Positions 35,822-46,247 of a stretch of DNA of 64,000 nt are shown in pieces. Position 1 is the first letter of the stretch. Every line of letters begins with the position of its first letter. This stretch comes from Termitomyces sp. T153 (Eukaryota > Basidiomycota > Agaricomycetes > Agaricales > Lyophyllaceae), in assembly GCA_018296165.2 (NCBI GenBank), contig JACKQL020000153.1:1-64000 (forward strand), given 5' to 3'. Position numbers and translations under genes: made by a program. The notes beneath the pieces were generated by a model that saw only the letters and a program-made list of their open reading frames with translations, did no database searches and was not told the DNA's origin.

Positions 35822-37828
35822 TAATATCAAGACTCTACCTTACCCTGTTTGTGATGTCTGTGCCAGCTCTGCACACATGTTTGCCAAACACTTCTAATGT
35901 CTATAGTCGACCCATGCCTGGAAACCCTTATGATTCATATGGCCCTGCCCAATTTGCCAAGGCACATTAAGTTGTGAACCTGACACCAAATGTCCCTTCC
36001 ACTCCGGTTACACTCATACAATGGCTCTCTCCATGGACACCCTCCCCACCCATGCTCAACTCTACACCACTCCTGCAGACCACCTCCCACCCTTCCCCCA
36101 CCCTCTCCACCAGCTCTGCTCCCCCACAAAGGTTGACCCTGACATCACCAAAAGCAGCATGCTAAACCCTGGCAATAATTTGACCCAATGATCGACAAAC
36201 TTCTCTGGCACTGCACCCCCCCCCCCCCCAACTACAATAACACAAACCTGCCACAAAAAATCACCTGTTGCATGAAGAAGATTGCCAACCCTGCCAGAAC
36301 AACAATGAGACCACTGAGAATGCACTTTCCTGAAGCCCTCCTTTGGGTCCACCAACCCACAGGCAACTCTGCAAGCCATCAGGACAAACCCAGCAAGTCC
36401 CCAACAGCATCGTAACCTGATAGCAGGACCCCGCTACCATGCCAGCAGACCATCTGACACTCACCCGCACCCACCCCCAAGAAATTCTGCCCTCCCACAC
36501 TAGCTCTGCCATCATTGGAATCAAGCTCAAGCCAGTAACCCCACTGACAACAGAGCAAGATCTCAAGACCAACACTACACCCAACCCTAGAAACCACCTC
36601 TGGGGTCAGTTAGGACCCCTTGGTCGACTTGGCTGTTACCTCTGTCCAACAATTGGAAGGACCCCAATGCCTCCAACAACTCTGGAACAAGACCAAGGAA
36701 TTCCCAAGCCCCAAGGTGGCCAAGAAAGAAAGGAACTTGCACCTCCACCCACTGACTTGAGAATGCACTCTAAAAGCACCCTCTTGACCTCCACAAAGCC
36801 ACCCGGATGAATCATGACACCCCAACTTGCAATAAGGGACCACTCCAGGCACTCCCATAACTAATCCAGAACCCTCACCCACTATGTTGACAACTTCCCC
36901 CATTCAATCCGGAACCTCTGACATTAAAAACACTTGATGGCAACCCCCTCTGCACACCACCATCAGACAAGAACTCCACCACCAAACTCCGCCACCTCCA
37001 GCAAAAGAAACCCCAGCATCGGAGTTGCCCCGCCAGAATGAACTATAGGGAAAAGAGGATCCCATGCAAAGTAGTTTTCTGGAATACTCTGAACTCACTG
37101 ACATGATTCACATAAGGGAGGGGGAAGCCCCACCATCATCCCCAAAACTGTTGATCAACCCTCTTGAAGCTCCAAAAACCTCCCAACAATAAAGAACATA
37201 TGCTCTGATGTCCCTGGAGGGCTTGCCTGCTAAGTGACTTGAGCGAGCTCGATGGTTCAAATAATGCCATGCCAGGTCAAGGCTGCCCCGACCAACCCCT
37301 CTAAGCCACTCCAAAGCCCCCCACACAACTCTGGACCCTGGCAATACAACTTTGGGGCCCCCACCCCAACTCCGACATCCAACTCAGGGGAACTACAATG
37401 CCAACCAAAATGATGATGCCCTGCAGCATCCACTCTGCAATCACAAATTGCCAGATAACAACTCTGCAAAACCCTGCCCATACACTGGAAGACGTTTATT
37501 GAACCAGGACCACACCACTGGAGCACTCAGAAACAAACCCCACATGAAGTAGTTTCTCTGGAGTGCCCTGAAATTGCTGATGCCTCCCATAAGAAGCAAT
37601 TAGTTTTTTCCCCTGTTGCTACCCATCCTGAATCGACATCGGAAGGAGGCCACAACCCCCCAATGACAACTCAACATTGAAGAAAGTGCTGCCCCATCAG
37701 CAAGGGCGTCACACACCGCAACCTGCCCACAGGGCCCCAGACCTGCCACTGTACCACTCCACTGCCCTAACAAAATGCTTCCCCAACAAGAGAATAAACT
37801 CTGGGACCCCCCAAGTAGTTTTCCCCTG
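35822..37828 (+). pseudogene. Degenerate gypsy internal region (family 1)
   Basis: Pro/Thr/Ser-rich, very broken coding sequence downstream of LTR-A. Frames of about 60-160 codons resemble the linker and protease-to-RT region of the better copy at 43.5-44.9 kb. Three separate KVV-like blocks (about 37068, 37546 and 37812) each resemble the KVVPPEYHEFADVF entry of that RT. Some of the region is therefore duplicated or repeated. A run of twelve or more C lies near 36220. No enzymatic motif survives. It ends abruptly at the half LTR at 37829. Confidence 0.55.
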
Positions 37829-38416
37829 ACAAAAACGATAACGGAATAGAGACAAGACAAGACCAGGAGACTCAGGGTAAGAAAACGAGACATAGAATAC
37901 AAAACACGAGAGAGAAACAATCAGACTATAGGTAATGTTAAGCAATATCAAGACTAGAGTACGAAGAGCTACTCTACGTCTTATATACTGACTACTGGAG
38001 AACTCCAGGGGTTGTTGGCTGTGGTGGCAGGGCTTGGCGGAGCTCAATGGAGTCAATGGGTGTCGGTTACAATTGGGGGGCAGGCCACGTTGATATGTTG
38101 ATGGGATCAATTGGTGATGCAGGCCATTCTGAGGTCATTGTGATACTTCAAAGTAAGTCAGAGAAACCAGGATGTTGAGTTGATGATGTGTAACAGGGTC
38201 TGGCATGGTGGGGGAATGGTCACAGGGGCTTAGGAGATCCAGGGGAAGCATCAACATCAGAGTTGGCCAGGGGGCTGTCAGAGTTAGCTGAGGATGTGTC
38301 AGTTAGCTGGAGTAGGCATGGAGCACTGTGGAAGTTTGGCAAGGCATCGGAGGAGGTTCTGGGGGGGCGGGGGGTCGTTGGACGATGTGCAGGAGTCCAG
38401 AGAATGGGTCGTGACA
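37829..38416 (-). repeat. 5' part of a gypsy LTR (LTR-C)
   Basis: In LTR orientation it starts TGTCACGACCC (38416 downwards) and stops at ATCGTTTTTGT (37829). The TATA element TATATAAG (complement, near 37980) confirms minus orientation. It contains exactly the part of the LTR that LTR-B lacks. Together the two halves total 1129 bp against 1141 for LTR-A. The adjoining 38417-38433 is the polypurine tract (GAAAGGGAGGGTGA on the minus strand), so this is a 3' LTR. Confidence 0.88.
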
Positions 38417-41400
38417 TCACCCTCCCTTTCAGCATCAAGACCCTTGAGATGCGGGGTGCAGGTTGGGGATCGGCAGGGGCATGGGAGTCAAAACCAAGTA
38501 ATATTGATCAATCTGCAGCAAATGATGGCAGCATGGGAGGTGAAGTTGAAGCGTGGTTGCTGCTTTGTCAGGGAGTTCTTTCCAATCAATTAAAATACTT
38601 GAACATACCCCAGGGTTCCCCCAAAAATTTCTTCCATGTCCTCCTCCAATCACTCAGCTCCATGGTTTTCTGATGCGAATGAGGTGGTGGTGTATGACAG
38701 TGAGGGGGAGGAGTTTGAGCGCTGGCATTGGGTTGGTGCCATGTACCAGGGTCATAAGTAGTGTCTACTTGTTTTTTTGGGGTAATTGATGGAGTTTTGC
38801 AGAGTGGGTCGCAATGGTGTTGGGCTCTTTTAGGAGCTTTACTCAAGAGAGGGGCTCAGGACGGACTAGAGTTTGTCCTGCAGAGTCGAGTTTGGCAGCA
38901 GGGGGCAGGGAGGGAGTTCTGCAGGCACAGCAAGTTCCATAGGTGGAGGTGACAGTGGAGGAGTTCACAAGGGCGTTGGCATGGGCTTGGGGCCCCCCAA
39001 CACTGGAGTGGTGTTTGAACCAGGCCCCGGTAGTTTTCAAGCCCTTTTAGTCATGTTTACTGATCATTTGATTGTAGTGTACCCTTTGTGCTCAGCGGGG
39101 CAAGCTGTGCAAATTCAATGGGCCCTCTGTGGGCTCACAACGCAACACCTCTGTGTGCCTTCCATGCCACGTGAGGCATGAGAAGTGCTCGATTTTGTTG
39201 GAGTGGCGGGCGGCGTGCATTGCCGCAGAGCAGGGGTGGGACAAGGGTTGAGTGCAGGGGCAGCTGAGCAAGGCGTGGAAGGCCAGAGTGTCAGGGGAGG
39301 GGGATGCAAGGCAACCTGCAGGGAAGGCGGGACCTCCGCAGGGTGGGCAGAGGGAGGGGGTGCTGGCAGTGGTGGATAAGGGGAAGCGGAGGGCCTCCCT
39401 GCTGTTGGAGGTGGGGCAGCAAGAGGCCACGGGGACACGAGTCGATGGCAGGGCCTCTGGGGCCTCACTTTTACTCTCCTACCTCAGGTGTGCCATTGGA
39501 ACAGGCTTCAAGTTCCCTAGAGGCTTTGATGACAGCATTGACAGCATGAGAGGGGGAGCTCCAACGGGTACAGAAGGATCTGGACATGGCACAGAGGGAG
39601 AAGGGGGCACTGCAGTGGGAGCGGGACACTTTGGTGCGAGTGGTAACAGAGCAAGCATTGGAAGTGCAGGGTTTGCAGGAGCGTCTGATGCAGTGGGAGG
39701 TATGACCCACAGAGGTGAGGTGGCGGAGGGGTGGCAGGTGGTGTCAGAGAGTGGTTTGTTGCAAGCGGAGCTGGAGGCAGTAGAGCAGAGGGAGGATTGG
39801 CTGGCCAGTGAGGCTGCCTCAGGCCATGCAGGAGTCCTTCATAAGTGTCTCCCCAGTTCTCCATTTTGTTGCTAACAAATCATCTTTGGTTAGGCTGGGT
39901 GTGGGAGCACCGAGTTCTCCTGGATAGTGCCTCTATGGCACTAGTGTTGATCCAAGACAGGTTGATGCAGATGTCCATGGATTACTGTCCAAAGCTTCAG
40001 CAGGGGATGGCGAGGATGAGGAGGTTGCTGGCGGAGCATTGGCAGTGCAATGTGGTGGCCCCAGGGTTGTGGTGGGAGGTGGCGGTGGATGCAGGAGAGC
40101 CTCTGCCTTGCCAGGGTTGGCAGAGGTTTTAGCAGTGGTGTGGGCCCAAATGGAGATCAATTTGGGGATTGGGGAGGAAGGGAGGAGGTTTCCTGAGGAG
40201 GGGAGGGGTTGAAGGAGCAGTTGGACTCCATTCTCTTGTTGCTCTGCACCCCATTGCCTACCCCCTTTTTGTTGTATTATATCGTTGTTAATGCAATTTT
40301 GGTTGATGCTCCTGGGTGCATGTGGTGAGCTTTAGTGTGTGTAAGGGTAAGTAAAAACATGCAGGGGTGTGGGTGGGAGTTGAATCCCTAGTAAGTCCAG
40401 AGGTGGGGGTTAAGCCCCTTGTTTGCTGTCTGTATTGGCTAGTCCCAGGGTCATTGCAGGACTTGGCAGAGTATTGTGGGAGGGAGTCCCAAGGCTTGAT
40501 GGGGTGTTGGGAGTCCTCCTGTGGGGTTCCATTGCATTTTGGGGTGTTGACAGCAGTGTTGTTGGGCTTGACCCTTGGGGTTTCAGACCAAAGTTGTAAG
40601 CTGTCCTCTATCTGCGGTGGGTTTGAGCATTGTGTGGGTTAGGGGGGGTGGAGTGGAAACCCTTATACCAATGCAGCTGGTAGATATGGCGGAGGTCTCT
40701 TTGGATGGTGGTGGGGGTGGTGGGGTGAAGTTTATCCTTGGAGGTGGGGCCAGTTAGAGGCAGAAGTCCTTGGCAGCATAGAGGCATGGTCCTGGTGTGA
40801 GGTGGTCCTTGTAATAGTTTGTCGGGGGCCAGTCCCATGGGCCAGCTATGCTGTGAGTTGGATTAGTGTGGGTGCAGAGGTACTCCCTTAGGGTAGGTGT
40901 TGCCATCCTTTGGTTGTTGGTGTCCGGGCTTTGTGTTTTAGTGGGTTTGCACGTGGTGGGGGTTTGTCAAGCTCTGGAGCATTGTATTTCGTCAGAGGTG
41001 TACTGGGTTCGGGCCTTGCTGCACTCTGGAGTGTTGGCTCTGGTTGAGGTTGTGCTCTGGAGTATTGTGTTCAGGGACAGGTGTGCTCAGGTGGTGTTTT
41101 GGTGTGCTCCAGAGTGTTGTTGATGAGGGGGTGGGGTTTGGAGTGGCCAGTCTCAACGAGTTTCTTTTGGTCTGGAGTTGAGGTTTGTGAGTTCTAGGCC
41201 ATTTACATGACCTTGCTCTCCATTCCTGGCCAAGGGTAAGTCCAGAAATAGTTAGAGAAGTCTTACATAGTTCTGTCATTCTCTAGAACTTGAGGTGCTG
41301 CCTGGGTTGAATTGGTGGAGGCCTCTTTTTGGTAGAGGTAGTAGGGATTCAGTTGGTGACTGTCTCATCCTAGCAGAGGTGCTCCGGGGCGAGGGGGAGT

Positions 41401-42240
41401 TTAGGGGCTGTCATCCCATGGGTTATTCCTCTTGGAGTAGGTGGTTCTTTTGGTGGAGCTGTGTCAGGGAACTGTATTGAGGGCCTAAGGGTTACTGGTT
41501 TGTTAGCAGAGTGCATGGGGCCAGTGGTACGAAGGCAATGCAGGGGTTGGTGGTCTTTTGTCCCTTCCCAGGGTGGAGCCAGTAACAGGGTGGTGTGAGG
41601 GTTGGTGGAGTGTTGGCCTTGCTGGCGGAGCTCTTTTATGCTTGGTGGGTCGGGGCAGGGTTAGTTTGGGGTGATCCTAGGGCCTCAGTTGGTGGTTTTT
41701 GTCCTTTTCCAGAGTGGAGCTGGCAGTGGAGGCGGTGGAGGTCAGCAAAGTGTTGACTTCACTGGTGGAGTTCTCTTGGTTTTGGTGGGATGGGGCAGGA
41801 TTGGTCTGTGCAGGTTCAGGGTGTTGTTTCTTACATTTGTGCTCCAGAGTGGTCTGGAGGTCACTATGAATGGGGCAGGGTAGATCTTGGCACTGTGGGG
41901 CAGTCAACTAAGTTTCTGATTGGGGAAAGGTGTTACTTCTTTAGAAGGCATCAGTGGTTCCTTGATTGTAGGGGTGGAGTTGGAGGGGCCACCTCATCAT
42001 TCTGGGCATCTGGATCGATCTCCGTCGGCGTGGTTAGATTTTGCCAGGAGTGTTGTGGAATTCAAGAGTTCGGAAAGCGCGCTCGCAGCAATAGCTTAGC
42101 TGGTTCGACTGGGTGCTCTCTGAGTTGTTTATACGTCTCCGTGCATGCCTTAACTTGCAATCTAAAAGCTGATAGTCCTTGCCGCGTGTCCGACGCACAT
42201 CATTTGTACCTAGTGGTGACAAATACAAGAACTATAAAAT
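38417..42240 (-). mobile_element. Internal remnant of a minus-oriented gypsy (family 1)
   Basis: It lies between the polypurine tract at 38417-38433 and a boundary near 42240. Sequence at 40340-40390 pairs with 47790-47850 (inverted), the zone just past the chromodomain of the plus copy. Minus-strand frames at 41907-41677 and 41279-40992 are Pro/Ser/Thr-rich like the pol linker. Enzymatic pol motifs were not found. A plus-strand accessory ORF (39130-39890) lies antisense to this element. From about 42000 to 42215 the sequence is unusually CpG-rich for this block. Confidence 0.55.
39130..39890 (+). pseudogene. Antisense Cys-rich/coiled-coil ORF of gypsy family 1, copy 1 (broken)
   Basis: It is encoded opposite to its host retroelement, next to the 3' LTR. 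The N-terminal Cys/His block is SVCLPCHVRHEKCS with a following WRAACIAAEQGWD (39150-39240). Then comes a Gly/Arg-rich linker with KGKRRASLLLEVG (39380-39415). After that lies a coiled coil (QRVQKDLDMAQREKGALQW, then a TEQALEVQGLQERL stretch; 39560-39700). The C-terminal block DWLASEAASGHAGVLHKCL lies near 39795-39850. Frameshifts separate these parts. The same parts in the same order occur on the minus strand at 49260-48298, so it is a conserved unit. Function is unknown; a nucleic-acid-binding accessory protein is inference. Confidence 0.6.
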
Positions 42241-42329
42241 ACATATGAGTTAAACAATACTAGAAACATGGACTTACATCCTCAGTGTCACCACAGTGGG
42301 GAGAACAAACTGAGGAAGTAAGTTGCATG

Positions 42330-42836
42330 TTGTCAAATGTAACTACATGCTGACTAATTGGTGTGCAGTACAATCTCATTCATGGGCTGTGCAAAATGCA
42401 CTGGACAAGTACAACACTGCTGCTCATGCCGTTTCTCCACTACATCCTGAGCTTTCATGGAATCTTGTTGTGGAATACACTCTTTCTTGCTGACTTTGAC
42501 CTACTATTTAATACATGTGAAGATGTGTGTGAACATGCCTAGGCCTTACTTGCTGCTTGCATATTGATGAACAAATACTTCAAGATTGAACAAGCTCATG
42601 GAGAAATTGACCAGCTCAACATTGAAATTCAGTGGCTGGTCACTTACATACACAATGAAGAGGCCTCCCTCAAAGAAAGGGAAGAAGTCATTGCTACCAA
42701 AGACAGTGCACTTACTCATCAAATTCATTTGCATCATGAACACCTTCATCAGTTCAACAACCTTCACATGTGTCACCTTTGCAAACTTGCCACTCCCCCA
42801 GGCTTCACAGGCTTAAAAGGCTGTTGGTAACAGCCT
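42330..42836 (+). pseudogene. KDZ-type transposase, C-terminal tail remnant
   Basis: The frame reads KYNTAAHAVSPLHPELSW near 42420, then YFKIEQAHGEIDQLNIEIQW and YIHNEEASLKEREE. It closes with HQIHLHHEHLHQFNNLHMCH...LATPPGFTGLKG. This order matches the C-terminal helical tail of Kyakuja/Dileera/Zisupton transposases, abundant in mushrooms. Only about 150 codons remain, with stops in the upstream half. The catalytic core is absent. Confidence 0.7.
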
Positions 42837-43216
42837 CACTGTGAACCTAATGGACAGGATGAAATATACTTTGATTGCTAGTGGTTAGGATACAATTTGT
42901 ATGTAGTTTATCTGAATGCTCACTTTTGTTTGCTAGTAGTTAGGATGAGCAAACAAAGGTGAGACAGAAAACTTCTTTAGCAGTGCTCATGTAAGCCGGA
43001 GCAACCAATGGCATTCGGTCCTCAATCCCTACTAACTCCGCCAACCCTGCGCCCCATTTTCCCTCAGGCCAAGGAATTACTAGCACTAACCAACCCTCGG
43101 GGCAATGTCCGCTGGCCCAGCTCAATGCCACCGACCTCCATGAAACTCCAGAACCCCTGGACACCAACCCTGACAACCACAATGACATTCTGGACCCTGC
43201 CAATGACCAAGAAGCC

Positions 43217-44460
43217 TTGTGTGTGAACAGGATTTGGGATAGCCCATGGATCGACATGTTAGAGGAAATGCAGAAGAAACAACAGAAGGAGGGTGCATGC
43301 ATCCTATGTGGTGAGCAGGGACACTTTATTCGCAGTTGTCCTAAACAACAGGTGATGGGACATGCTGTGTGGACAATTGACAGAGAAGACTGTAACTACC
43401 AGTTTACGGAAAACAAGTTGGCGGTTTAGGTCTTGAAGACACACTAGACCATGGACCAGACCCCAATGTCTTCTCCGCCCCAGCCACACTCCTCTGCACA
43501 ATGATACTTGCCCTGGATAGCCCCCTAGTACACCTCCCCTCCCACTCATCCACCAACCTCCTCCTCCACACCACTCTTCTCTTCACCAACAACCCTGTCC
43601 CCACACTAGTCAACAGTGGTGCCACCAACAACTTCATTGATGAATCCCTGGCAGCGCTCGCTCTCCACCCCTCAAACTTTTTGACAGAGACCCTACCTCA
43701 GCAGGAGACATCACACACTGCCTGGAAATGACCATGACCTTTGCTAATGGACAACAGCAAGAACTCCGACTACTTATCACAAAATTACACCCCTCTGCCC
43801 CCATCATCTTAGGATTCTCATGGCTCCATTCCACCAACCCCCACGTCAACTGGCCCAGCCTCACCCTCCACCTCGACCGGGACAACCCCACCCACTCTAG
43901 GCTGGTACCTTTTGATGTCTCACTCTCCTCTGAGAACTCTGAGACCACAATCAACCACCCCTGGACTCCTCCACAGCTCTGCTCTAGATCCGCATGGTCG
44001 TTCATCATCAATGTCCAACTCAACAACTCTTCCAAGGTATTCCCCACCCTTGTCAACAGTGGTGCCTCTGGCACCTTTGTCAGTAATCAGCTCAGCCTCT
44101 GGCACAACGACCTCGACAAACCCCTCAAGCTCCAACTCTTCGACAGAAACCCTGCTATGACAAAGATCACTCAATACCACAACAATACCCTCACCCTCGA
44201 CAATGACCTGCAGTTTCAGGCCCAGCTCCTCATCACCCAATTACTCCTGCCGACTTCAATTGTGCTCAGACTCCCATGGCTGCAAGACATCAACCCCAAC
44301 ATCGACTGGAAGAACCTCACCATGCAATTCCCCGGCCCTGAAGCAAGTTTAGCAGCCACCATCCCCCTCTGCCTCCAGTCTATCCTGGACTCTAATGTCT
44401 CCCACCCCAGCGCCAGCACCTCCGGAGCGATCCAGAGTCCCTCAACCTCCAATGACAACC
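43217..44460 (+). pseudogene. G1 Gag C-terminus and tandem retropepsin-like domains (broken)
   Basis: The CCHC knuckle (CILCGEQGHFIRSC) lies at 43300-43341. After a frame break, protease-like domain 1 has TLVNSGATNNFIDE (43600-43645) and a distal ILGFSWLHSTNPHVNW (43807-43855). Domain 2 repeats the layout: TLVNSGASGTFVSN (44047-44090) and VLRLPWLQDINPNIDW (44263-44312). In both, the catalytic Asp of the DSGA triad is Asn (43612-43614 and 44056-44058). Each sits in GTC-AAC, as expected if GTC-GAC lost its CpG. A stop lies at 43729-43731. Confidence 0.8.
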
Positions 44461-44769
44461 CCGACAAAGAAGGAGACGCCACTCCACCTCGGTCACCCTC
44501 AATCACATTACAACGGCTGCTTCCCAACATACCCCAGAATCAATACAAAGGCCTGCAGTACCCCAACCAGCGATGCTCAAGGTCCCTGACCAACTCCGCC
44601 ACCACTCTGGACTCATTCACTACCACTCTGACATCCAACTCCATCGACTCTGGAAACCTCGACATTAAAATTGTCAGTGCCATTCCCTTTGCACACCTTC
44701 TACAAGACAGCACCCCCGCCTTCCAGTTACAAATCACGCCAGCCCTACTCAAGGAGCACCTCTGCACAG

Positions 44770-46190
44770 GGACCACCACGCCAGAGAGCAAGACAGAAGA
44801 ACAGATCCTATCCAAAGTAGTTCCCCCAGAGTATCATGAGTTTGCTGATGTGTTCTCTGAAGGAAGTGCCAAAGAACTTCCCCCACACTGCTCCTATAAC
44901 CACAAGATCGACCTCGAAGAAGGTATCTCACCCCCGTTTGGCAAGATCTACAACATATCTGAGGTCAAGCTCCGAGCCTTGAAGGAATACCTCAATGACA
45001 TGCTCAGCAAGGGCTTCATATGCCCATCAATCTCTGCCACCGGCGCTCTGGTTCTGTTCGCCAAGAAGAAGGACGGATCCCTCTGACTCTGTGTGGATTA
45101 TCAGGGACTCAACAAAGTCACCAAAAAGAACTGGTACTCCTTCCCCTTGATTGGAGACCTTGTTGATTGTCTCCGCAGTGCCAAGATATACACAAAGATA
45201 GACCTCTGCTCTGGCTACAACAATGTCCGGATTGCTCTAGGACATGAATGGAAGACCACCTTTCACACCCGCTATAGCCTCTTTGAGTACCTCGTAATGC
45301 CCTTTGGAATGACTAACTCCCCTGCCACTTTCCAGTACTTCATGAATGACATCTTCCATGACATGAATGACATTTTTGTGATTGTATACCTGGATGACAT
45401 CCTGATCTACTCGAATTTGCCAACAGAGCATCCAGAGCATGTCTGCCGTGTTTTAGAATGACTCCGAGAGTACCACATTCACACCGAACCCAAGAAATGC
45501 TCCTTCCACATGATGGAGGTCAAATATCTTGGAGTCGTCATCACCCCCAATGGTGTGCACATGGACCCCACCAAGGTCAACACAGTACTCAACTGGCCCC
45601 CACCGTGGAACGTCAAGGAGGTACAATCGTTCCTGGGGTTTGCTAACTTTTATTGCCATTTCATCAACAACTACTCTGGGATCACCAAACCCCTCAACCA
45701 ACTCATGTGGAAGGACACCCCTTGGGATTGGGACAGCAAGTGCCAGAGCATATTCCTCCTCCTGAAAAGGGCCTTCACCTCTGCTCCGGTCCTCCACCAT
45801 TTTGACCCCTCCCTGCTGATTGTGCTCGAGTGTGATGCCTCCAACTATGCTATTGCCGGGATACTCTTCCAGTTGGACTTGGGGGGCAAAGATCTCCATC
45901 CCATCACCTTCTACACCCGATCAATAATCCCAGTGGAACTCAACTATGACATCTATGACAAAGAACTCCTCGCAATCGTCAAAGCCTTCTGTCAGTGGCA
46001 GGCCTACCTTGAGGGGTCTCCGCGCCGCATCCAAGTATACTCCAACCACAACAACCTGCAATACTTCATGACCACAAAACAGCTCAGCTGCCACCAAGCC
46101 TGATGGTCCGAAACCCTCTTGAAGTATGACTTTACTATCCACTACCGCCCTGGGCGACTCGGCGCAAAGCCCGATGCCCTCACTTAAAGA
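44770..46190 (+). pseudogene. G1 reverse transcriptase and RNase H (broken by CGA to TGA stops)
   Basis: The RT entry block KVVPPEYHEFADVFSEGSAK lies near 44815 and LVLFAKKKDGSL near 45050. TGA 45084-45086 follows it, then [21 protein letters not shown] and [16 protein letters not shown]. The intact catalytic block YLDDILIYS lies at about 45390-45416. A second TGA (45459-45461) precedes the connection domain. RNase H starts LECDASNYAIAGIL and continues ELNYDIYDKELLAIV. The usual DHxNL site reads N-H-N-N-L (Asn codon 46044-46046). TGA 46101-46103 follows HQA. All three stops fit an original Arg CGA. The frame is otherwise continuous across each stop, and the RT catalytic pair is preserved. Confidence 0.88.
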
Positions 46191-46247
46191 TCTGACATGT
46201 ACTCAAAGAAGTCATTCAAAGCTGAATGGAATGCATTCAACCATTAA

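Noticed and set aside
34681..35826. LTR-A as a solo LTR with target duplicate ATAAT on both sides
   Set aside because: The apparent ATAAT pair requires LTR ends without TG/CA. The left flank TTATC pairs with the copia junction at 30817-30821, and gypsy internal sequence follows on the right.
39252..39875. A 207-codon open frame taken as one continuous protein
   Set aside because: Only parts match the conserved antisense unit; the coiled coil lies in a neighbouring frame, so this frame is a mixture across frameshifts and is annotated only as a broken unit.
42081..42185. A tRNA gene with intron
   Set aside because: A good A box exists, but no B box, T arm or consistent acceptor stem could be drawn.
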